64,000 nt of DNA from positions 1,116,001-1,180,000 of the forward strand of contig NZ_CP044218.1 in the NCBI RefSeq assembly GCF_008727715.1, given 5' to 3'. The stretch comes from Mesorhizobium terrae. Its GTDB lineage: Bacteria > Pseudomonadota > Alphaproteobacteria > Rhizobiales > Rhizobiaceae. Made by a program: the position numbers and the translations under genes. The notes below the pieces were generated by a model. The model had not been told where the DNA came from and searched no databases. It saw nothing but the letters and a program-made list of their open reading frames with translations. Positions 58,318 through 64,000 of this stretch are shown here, one piece after another (positions within the stretch are counted from its first letter, which is position 1; each line of letters opens with the position of its first letter).

Positions 58318-58749
58318 TTGACGCCACTTCCGGTCCCCGCACGTTCGGACGCCGTACTCGCCCAGGTTCTCTTGGAAAATGCCGCCGTAAAAGTTGAAGC
58401 CGCTGAGTGGGCGGCGAGTCGCGGATTGGACAATGAGGCCCTGCATGCGATGGCCATCGCCATCGAGCTGCTCCTGAAATCGTATCTTCTCAATGTCGCG
58501 ACCAATGACGATTGGAACCGCGCGAATATCGGGCACGATCTCGCCAGGGCACTCTATTATTCGACCCAAGCCGGCTTGGCCCCACCTTCACGTGTCGAAT
58601 GGGTTATCGGTTACCTCCATCCGCACTTTCAAGGTGGCGGGTTTCAGCGAGAGTCGTCGACACCATGGCCACCAGGTCTTGCATACGACGCATGTGAGGT
58701 CGGGCGTCAGCTTGTCCAAGCAATACGGCTTCACGTTCTTCACGCTTGA
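58318..58749 (+). CDS. Small helical HEPN-like protein (143 aa), uncertain
   Basis: A 143-residue product whose only possible start after the upstream stop is TTG 58318. The sequence AAEWAASRGLDNEALHAMAIAIELLLKSYLL and the following IGHDLARALY resemble the helical core of HEPN-type proteins, though an RX4-6H motif is not clear. No good ribosome site is visible. It could be a real small gene of unknown function or a decayed one. Confidence 0.45.
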   Translation: MTPLPVPARSDAVLAQVLLENAAVKVEAAEWAASRGLDNEALHAMAIAIELLLKSYLLNVATNDDWNRANIGHDLARALYYSTQAGLAPPSRVEWVIGYLHPHFQGGGFQRESSTPWPPGLAYDACEVGRQLVQAIRLHVLHA

Positions 58750-58929
58750 ATCGTTCCGGCTCCTCGCTCGGAGACGACCACCTCCCGCTGAATGGCGCTA
58801 ATCCTTGGTCCAGCCGATGGCCTAACGCCATCAACCCGTGAAGGGTCGGACTACGCTTACGCGTGCCGCCGCTTCGGCTCTGCCTGCGCGGTGATTGCAG
58901 CCCTCGGCCGAACACATCGGGCACCTGTC

Positions 58930-58950
58930 AGCGGGGGATGGTCCCCCGCT
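58930..58950 (+). repeat. Stable hairpin upstream of the 55-aa gene
   Basis: AGCGGGGGA and TCCCCCGCT form a perfect 9-bp stem with a 3-base loop, 20 bases before ATG 58970. No T-run follows, so it may act on translation or mRNA stability rather than termination. Confidence 0.6.
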
Positions 58951-58969
58951 CCAAACAGGAGCCGGATCG

Positions 58970-59137
58970 ATGTCCTTCCCCGACGCACACGCCTTCGCCT
59001 TCAGCCTCGCCACCAGCCTGATGGTCGCCATCGTAATCTTCCGCGCCGGTGACGGCACCCTCTCGGTCACCCCTGCCACCGAATTCGACGGCGACGACTC
59101 GGAAATCGTCCACGAAATCGATCCCTTCGCCCCATGA
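58970..59137 (+). CDS. Very small protein with one hydrophobic segment (55 aa)
   Basis: ATG 58970 has AGGAG 9 bases upstream. The 55 residues run MSFPDAHAFAFSLATSLMVA, then a short hydrophobic stretch and an acidic tail (FDGDDSEIVHEIDPFAP). It may be a small membrane protein. I do not recognise a family. Confidence 0.55.
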   Translation: MSFPDAHAFAFSLATSLMVAIVIFRAGDGTLSVTPATEFDGDDSEIVHEIDPFAP

Positions 59138-59279
59138 CTGGGGCGAAGATCGCCACAGCCGCAGCGGAAACCTTGCCGGTTTCCGCTCCCGCCAGTGATC
59201 ATCTTTTGCTATGCTCGGCACCGCGCCGTGGTGGTGGTGGAGGCGCAACCGTTCGAGCATTGCTTACGGAGACACCACC

Positions 59280-59717
59280 ATGATCTTTATCGGCATCCTT
59301 CTTTCCATTGCGGCGATCGGCTTCTTCTGCTGGCTGCTGTTCACACTCGCCGTCTTCGCATTGCCCTTCTTCGCGGGCGTAACCGCGGGAACGTGGGCCT
59401 ACACCGGCGCCGGCTGGCTCGGCGCGATCATCGTTGGCGCACTTGCAGCCGGCCTGACCTTCGGCATCGGCCAACTTCTGCTCGTCTTCGTGCGACCGCT
59501 CTGGGCACGTATCGCCATCGCGCTGGCCTTCGTCGCGCCGGCGGCGATCGCCGGCTATCACGCCACGCATGGTATCGTGAAACACACCATGCCGTCGGAG
59601 GGCTGGCAGCTCGCCTTTTCCGTTGTTGGGGCCATCGCTGTCGGTGTCACCGCCCTTACACGGATGGTTGCAATGGCCACACCCGGTTCGACCGGACAGG
59701 GCCTGGCGCAAGGTTGA
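59280..59717 (+). CDS. Hypothetical membrane protein with about four helices (145 aa)
   Basis: The product starts MIFIGILLSIAAIGFFCWLL, with GGAG 9 bases before ATG 59280. Hydrophobic segments lie at about 2-30, 32-70, 72-100 and 112-130. Many Gly and Ala residues are present, and no catalytic motif is seen. It is probably an inner-membrane protein of the element. Function unknown. Confidence 0.7.
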   Translation: MIFIGILLSIAAIGFFCWLLFTLAVFALPFFAGVTAGTWAYTGAGWLGAIIVGALAAGLTFGIGQLLLVFVRPLWARIAIALAFVAPAAIAGYHATHGIVKHTMPSEGWQLAFSVVGAIAVGVTALTRMVAMATPGSTGQGLAQG

Positions 59718-60314
59718 GCCCCACGATGCGGCCGAGGCAGACGCGGAGCTGATTGTGACCTTGCGCTTCCCTCATCATCGGGGGTGTCGGCAAACGTCTT
59801 GATGACACTGACCAGCAGTGGAGCCGGACACGCGCAACCGCGTTAGAGAATGCTGTGAAGTCAGGCGGCGCACGAAACTCGGCCAACATCAGGGTGTCGC
59901 CGTTCGTGTCTTTGAGCAATGTGGTCGGCAACGGCGTTCGGACTTTCATGAGGCCTGCACGAAGGAAAGATCGCCGTCGGCGACGTCGTTGCCGGGTCCT
60001 GGCGGTTATGACGATGTCGCCAGGTTCTCCGTTGATGCATCTCTGTCAGGTCGACCGCTCCAAAACGGCCTCTTCAATGGGCTGATCTGGCCGAAGGTCG
60101 GCTGCGCCTCGATCGCCTATGCCGCAACGGCGCGTCTCGACTTTCTTCCCCTGACGGCTGCGCCGTCATTCCTCGCGAGACAAGAAAGTCGTGTCCACGC
60201 CGTCCTCCGCGTTGCTCCGGTCGCAAGCGATGCCGCGTCGATCGCCTCCGGCCCACCGATCGCCATCGAGGCCGCAATGGTGCGGGCTCGGAACAGAGTT
60301 CAAGGAGAACTATC
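59718..60314 (+). promoter_or_regulatory. Gene-poor stretch ending in structured leader family 2, copy 2 (DUF736 gene)
   Basis: No convincing gene is seen in 597 bases. In its last part, an outer 10-bp stem (60138-60147 CGACTTTCTT with 60182-60191) encloses GACGG-CTGCG-CCGTC (60153-60167). A competing stem GTCTCG/CGAGAC (60134-60139, 60176-60181) overlaps it, so two folds are possible. Downstream GTCCTCCGC, GCTCCGG and CGCCATCGAGGCCGCAATGG match the leader before DUF2493 in order and sequence. Confidence 0.6.
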
Positions 60315-60644
60315 ATGGCGACCATCGGCACCTTCAAGAAAACCGGCAACAACGAGTTCACCGGCGAAATCGTCACCCTCTCGCTCCAGACCAAGAACGT
60401 CCGCGTCGTGCCCGAGGCCAACCGCTCCGGCGACAACGCCCCCAGCCACCGCGTCTTCGTCGGCCGGGTCGAGATCGGCGCCGCCTGGGCCAAGCGCTCC
60501 AACGAGGGTCGCGATTATCTCGGCCTGAAGCTGGACGATCCGAGCTTCACCGCTCCGATCTATGCCAACCTCTTCGACGACGAGGAAGGCGAAGGCTACA
60601 GCCTCATCTGGTCCCGCCCCAACGGCCGCCGCAGCGGGGAGTGA
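60315..60644 (+). CDS. DUF736 domain protein
   Basis: The 109-residue product starts [22 protein letters not shown] and continues [45 protein letters not shown] and [12 protein letters not shown], which fit DUF736. The family is nearly always carried by rhizobial and sphingomonad plasmids and integrative elements; its function is unknown. AAGGAG lies 8 bases before the ATG. A long hairpin follows the stop. Confidence 0.92.
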   Translation: MATIGTFKKTGNNEFTGEIVTLSLQTKNVRVVPEANRSGDNAPSHRVFVGRVEIGAAWAKRSNEGRDYLGLKLDDPSFTAPIYANLFDDEEGEGYSLIWSRPNGRRSGE

Positions 60645-60654
60645 TCCCCGGGCC

Positions 60655-60687
60655 AAGGCCCCGCCCGGTCGAACCGGGTGGGGCCTT
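60655..60687 (+). repeat. Long hairpin after the DUF736 gene
   Basis: AAGGCCCC (60655-60662) and GGGGCCTT (60680-60687) enclose CCCGGT/ACCGGG (60664-60669 and 60673-60678) with one G-T pair between. No T-run follows on the plus strand, so it is a weak intrinsic terminator at best; it may protect the mRNA 3' end. Confidence 0.65.
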
Positions 60688-60866
60688 CCCGCGTCGCTGG
60701 CGGCGCGCCAGCGGGCGACCGAATCAGTCGCCCGTGAGGCGCGGTGCGAATCGACGCTCAGCCTCGATTTTCCTCGCGCACGTTGCCAAGAACGACTATT
60801 ATAGATGGGGTATTCGGGCACTCCCTAGCCAACAAAGTCGTGGATGTTCCTGAATTCCTCAGCGAT

Positions 60867-61280
60867 TCAGGGGGCATCATGCGAGTTGGGTGAGTCAGCT
60901 AAAACTTCTATGATCCGGCACGATGCGACTTTCCCATTGTCGCACGATTTGATCATCCGAGTGAGCTCGCTCTTAAGTCCGAGAAGGCGTCGGATCCGCA
61001 CCTCGACGGCTTCGAGCTGATCGGTGGCAATTCGGCTCACCTGCTCACAAGAGGACTCTGGCCTTTCCTGCAGAGCGAGCATCGTCTTAATAGCCGGGAT
61101 GTCGAAGCCGAGATCCCTGGAATGGCGTATGAACGTCAGTCGCCGAACATCCTCTGCTTCATAGAGGCGCCGCCTGCTCTCTGTGCGGGGCGGCGGCGGG
61201 ATGAGATTGATCCGCTCGTAGTAGCGGATTGTCTCGATATTGACGCCTGTCCGTTGTGACAAGGCTCCGATGGTGATCAT
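60867..61280 (-). CDS. MerR-family transcriptional regulator, metal-sensing type
   Basis: A 137-residue protein with the MerR winged helix at the N-terminus (MITIGALSQRTGVNIETIRYYERINLI) and a dimerisation helix. It has C78, C113 and C121. This three-cysteine layout is close to MerR and PbrR (about 35 residues, then 8 to 9), so it probably senses a thiophilic metal ion. ATG 61280 gives the family start. A MerR-type promoter stands at 63548-63578 beyond nadE. Confidence 0.88.
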   Translation of the reverse strand: MITIGALSQRTGVNIETIRYYERINLIPPPPRTESRRRLYEAEDVRRLTFIRHSRDLGFDIPAIKTMLALQERPESSCEQVSRIATDQLEAVEVRIRRLLGLKSELTRMIKSCDNGKVASCRIIEVLADSPNSHDAP

Positions 61281-61394
61281 GGCGAATTCATTCCGTAACG
61301 GTGGTTCGAGTAGGGATAACAACTGGGCGGAAGCGTCATCGGCATCCGTGCGCCGATTGCCGTTGGCCGCTGAGCGCCAACCCTCAGGGCACGT

Positions 61395-63440
61395 TCATTC
61401 CGACGGCGTGTGAGCGCGCAACTCCTCCAACCAGAGGCGGGCGTTGCCATCCGACGGAGCGCGCCAATCGCCGCGCGGCGACAGCGAGCCGCCAGCAGTG
61501 ACTTTGGGGCCGTTCGGCGACGCCGAGCGCTTGAACTGGCTGATCGTGAAGAAGCGATAGAGGAACACCTCCATCCACGATCTGATTGTGGGCAGATCAT
61601 ATGCGCGACGGCGCTCTTCCGGATACTGTGGAGGCCAAGCTCCGGCGGTGGCGTCACGCCAGGCATGGAAGGCCAGGAAAGCGATCTTCGATGGCTTCAG
61701 GCCATAGCGCGTCAAATAAAACAGGGTAAAATCCTGCAGTTCATAAGGCCCAATCTTCTCCTCCGTACTTTGTAAGGCGCCGCCTTCGCCGGCCGGCACG
61801 AGTTCTGGCGAAATCACAGTGTCAAGAATGGAGAGCAACGTGCCGTTCGTTGCCTCATCGAAGGCGGCTGACTGTGCCACCCAGCGGATCAAATGCTGGA
61901 TGAGTGTTTTCGGCACCGACGCGTTGACGTTGTAGTGGCTCATATGGTCGCCGACACCGTAGGTCGACCAGCCGAGCGCGATTTCGGACAGATCGCCAGT
62001 GCCAAGCACCATGGCGCCTCGCTGGTTGGCTGCACGGAACAAGATGTCCGTGCGCAGGCCCGCCTGCACGTTCTCGAACGTCACGTCGTAAACCGGCTCG
62101 CCTTGCGCGAACGGATGCTGAAGTGACGCCAGCATCTGCTGCGCCAACGGCTTGATGTCGATCTCCTCGGCGGTGACGCCGAGACTACGCATCAGCGTCC
62201 AGGCATTTGCCTTGGTGGCCTCCCCCGTCGCGAAGCCCGGCATCGTGAAGCCGAGAATGTCGGACCGGGGCCAGCCTAGCCGGTCGAACGCTTTCGCCGC
62301 CACGATCAGCGCGTGAGTGGAGTCCAGACCACCGGAGACCCCGATGCAGACGCGGCGGATGCCCGTCGCCTGAAGGCGCTTCATCAACCCCTGGACCTGG
62401 ATGCTGTAGGCCTCATAACAGTCCTGGTCGAGGCGTGCCGGATCGGCTGGAGCATAGGGGAAGCGCGCGACGGCCCTGCGCAGCCCGAGGTCCGTCATCG
62501 ACGGCTCGAACCGGAAGCCGATACGCCGGAACCTGTCTTCAGGCATAGCTTGTGCGATGGCCGCCTCGTTGAAGGTGCCGGTGCGCAGGCGCTCCAGTCT
62601 GAGCCTATCAACGTCGACATCGGCGATGGCCATTTGCGAGTCCTGCGGGAACCGTTCGGTCTCTGCCAGCAGCTGCCCGAGTTCATAAATGCAGGCTTGA
62701 CCGTCCCAAGCGAGGTCCGTCGTCGACTCGCCCGGACCGGCCGCGGAATAGATGTATGCAGCCCAGCACCGCGCCGATTGGGTTGCGCAGAGCAGCCGGC
62801 GGGTTTCGGCCTTGCCGACAGTGATGTTGCTGGCCGAGAGGTTGGTAAGGATGAGAGCGCCAGCGAGCGCGGCAAAGTCGCTGGGCGGAGCCGGTCCCCA
62901 TACGTCCTCGCACAGCTCGACGTGGAAGACGAAGCCTGGCAAATCCTCGGCCGCGAAAATCATATCCATTCCGAAGGGGACGGACTGACCAGCGATCTCG
63001 ATGGTAGCGCCTTTCAAGTTTCGGCCCGAAGCGAACCAACGCTTTTCGTAGAATTCCCGATAATTCGGCAGATGTCCTTTGGGAACAACACCCAAAATGC
63101 GCCCACGATGGACGGCGACAGCGCAATTGTAGAGTCGTCCTTCCCGCACCAGCGGCGCGCCGATGAGCAGAACCGGCGAAAGCTCGCGGCTCGCGGCCGC
63201 GACTTCCTCGATCGCTTGTTCCACCCGCTGCAGCAACGCGGCTTGGCCGAGAAGATCGTCAATCGCGTAACCGCAGAGGCCCAATTCCGGGAACACCATC
63301 AGCGCAACACCCTGGCGCGCACCGTCGCGGGCGAGCGCGAGCGTCTCAGCGACATTGTAGCTGGGATCGGCGACTTCGCATTTCGGTGTACAGGCAGCCA
63401 CGCGAACGAAACCCTGCTGATAAATCGAATAGAAGCTCAT
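61395..63440 (-). CDS. nadE: Glutamine-dependent NAD(+) synthetase NadE
   Basis: The 681-residue two-domain enzyme makes NAD from deamido-NAD using glutamine. The nitrilase-type amidase domain shows the catalytic triad E52 (FPELGLCGY), K121 ([12 protein letters not shown]) and C177 (ELCEDVW). The synthetase domain has the PP-loop [11 protein letters not shown] and later [16 protein letters not shown]. Length and residues match the long M. tuberculosis-type NadE. A gene next to a MerR regulator and a MAPEG gene is unusual, and it could be a second NAD synthetase carried as cargo. Confidence 0.95.
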   Translation of the reverse strand: MSFYSIYQQGFVRVAACTPKCEVADPSYNVAETLALARDGARQGVALMVFPELGLCGYAIDDLLGQAALLQRVEQAIEEVAAASRELSPVLLIGAPLVREGRLYNCAVAVHRGRILGVVPKGHLPNYREFYEKRWFASGRNLKGATIEIAGQSVPFGMDMIFAAEDLPGFVFHVELCEDVWGPAPPSDFAALAGALILTNLSASNITVGKAETRRLLCATQSARCWAAYIYSAAGPGESTTDLAWDGQACIYELGQLLAETERFPQDSQMAIADVDVDRLRLERLRTGTFNEAAIAQAMPEDRFRRIGFRFEPSMTDLGLRRAVARFPYAPADPARLDQDCYEAYSIQVQGLMKRLQATGIRRVCIGVSGGLDSTHALIVAAKAFDRLGWPRSDILGFTMPGFATGEATKANAWTLMRSLGVTAEEIDIKPLAQQMLASLQHPFAQGEPVYDVTFENVQAGLRTDILFRAANQRGAMVLGTGDLSEIALGWSTYGVGDHMSHYNVNASVPKTLIQHLIRWVAQSAAFDEATNGTLLSILDTVISPELVPAGEGGALQSTEEKIGPYELQDFTLFYLTRYGLKPSKIAFLAFHAWRDATAGAWPPQYPEERRRAYDLPTIRSWMEVFLYRFFTISQFKRSASPNGPKVTAGGSLSPRGDWRAPSDGNARLWLEELRAHTPSE

Positions 63441-63547
63441 CCGCCGGTCTCATCTCGTGTTCTTGCGGTGCCCGATCTCGGCACCAAGTGGCCGTGACCG
63501 CTGTTACGGCGACCGGGTTCAGTCACGGCCTCGACCCCTCGCAAGGG

Positions 63548-63578
63548 TTGATTCTGTAGTTACTACAGGATTTATATA
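63548..63578 (+). promoter_or_regulatory. MerR-type promoter/operator upstream of the MAPEG gene
   Basis: TTGATT (63548-63553) and TATATA (63573-63578) are separated by 19 bases, longer than the usual 17. The spacer holds the perfect dyad CTGTAGTTACTACAG (63554-63568). This is the exact layout of MerR-family target promoters, in which the regulator untwists a 19-bp spacer. It reads toward the gene at 63677. The MerR gene at 60867-61280 is the likely regulator. Confidence 0.8.
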
Positions 63579-63676
63579 CCTATGATCGGGGCGTGTGAAC
63601 CCACGCGCGATGAGTGGTCGCCCCCGGTCTTTCATCACCACAGGCAGGCGGCGGAGGACGACAAGGAGCAAGGACA

Positions 63677-64000
63677 GTGTTCAAGAGGCTCAGTTCTGAC
63701 CAGGTGGGCATTGTCCGAGCCTCAGCCGTCGCGCTCGCCTTCGCGGCGGTCGTCCTTGTGGTTGGCTATGCCTGGCTGCCTCCTGAATTGTTCGGCCTCA
63801 GCCCAGAGATGGACTTCGGTGAGCGGATCGCGTTCACGTTGAAGGCGAGTATTCTCATGTTTCTCTGGCTGGCCGGCTGCGTCGGCGCGGTGAGCAGAGG
63901 CAGGTTCTATTCGCCGGCGGATATACGGGGCTCGGCGTTCGGCAAACCCAGCCCGGCAATCGCCGTGCGTGCCGCGGTGCTGCAGAATTCATTGGAGCAG
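63677..64000 (+). CDS. MAPEG-family membrane protein, N-terminal part cut by the window edge
   Basis: From GTG 63677 (AAGGAG upstream) 108 residues are visible. A first helix (about 14-33) and a second (about 58-72) are followed by GRFYSPADIRGSAFG and AIAVRAAVLQNSLEQ. The 'DI.GS...' and 'A.LQN.LEQ' stretches are the MAPEG signature (membrane-associated proteins in eicosanoid and glutathione metabolism). Bacterial substrates are mostly unknown; glutathione conjugation is a possibility. It stands 99 bases after a MerR-type promoter. Confidence 0.8.
   Translation, partial: MFKRLSSDQVGIVRASAVALAFAAVVLVVGYAWLPPELFGLSPEMDFGERIAFTLKASILMFLWLAGCVGAVSRGRFYSPADIRGSAFGKPSPAIAVRAAVLQNSLEQ

Noticed and set aside
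59656..59949. Minus-strand frame of 97 codons starting MKVRTPLPTTLLKD
   Set aside because: It overlaps the end of the membrane protein gene, has no clear ribosome site or recognised family, and ends in shadow-like sequence; it may be a decayed fragment but cannot be supported.

Overview
The window looks like chromosome from a rhizobium of the Mesorhizobium type (Alphaproteobacteria, Hyphomicrobiales). It is GC-rich. It carries a fixNOQP/fixGHIS cbb3-oxidase region with an FnrN-type regulator and a heat-shock-promoted dnaK. Next to these lies an exopolysaccharide cluster whose gene order is almost that of the Sinorhizobium meliloti succinoglycan (exo) cluster. The genus is inferred from gene content only.

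Layout. (1) 1-3.5 kb: the start of dnaJ, dnaK with its own terminator and a sigma-32-like promoter, and a D,D-carboxypeptidase-like lipoprotein. (2) 3.5-14.6 kb: a microaerobic respiration block on the minus strand, ccoNOQP then ccoGHIS. It is flanked by a hemerythrin-like gene, fnrN and hemN. Three near-identical TTGA-N6-TCAA anaeroboxes lie before ccoN (facing the hemerythrin gene), before ccoG, and between fnrN and hemN. (3) 14.6-34.6 kb: exoZ, Q, F, Y, X, U, V, W, T, B, an unknown small gene, then exoK, L, A, M, O, N, P. This set covers sugar precursor supply, priming, seven glycosyltransferases, pyruvylation, acetylation, polymerisation/export and chain trimming. exoI and exoH are not at their usual place; a possible ExoH-like acyltransferase lies further on at 35.7 kb. 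(4) 34.7-36.9 kb: a PPP-type phosphatase and that acyltransferase.

(5) From 37.0 kb to at least 60.6 kb, and probably beyond, an integrated element begins. A 45-bp 3' fragment of a tRNA-Arg(CCG) gene marks an attachment site, followed by a tyrosine integrase. The other end was not found in the window. The element carries a tight six-gene minus-strand defence block (AbiEi, AbiEii, HamA, HamB, a CoiA-like protein and a DUF3800 protein) behind one palindromic operator. It also carries a plasmid-like module: DUF932, a large ParB-like protein, two small proteins, a frameshifted strawberry-notch-type helicase, a Toprim protein, a DUF2493 protein, small membrane proteins and DUF736. Several genes of this module share structured 5' leaders that fall into two families; I do not recognise these as described elements.

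(6) 60.9-64.0 kb: a metal-type MerR regulator, a glutamine-dependent NAD synthetase, and the start of a MAPEG-family membrane protein. The MAPEG promoter has the 19-bp spacer and central dyad typical of MerR control. Whether this block is element cargo or chromosome cannot be told here.
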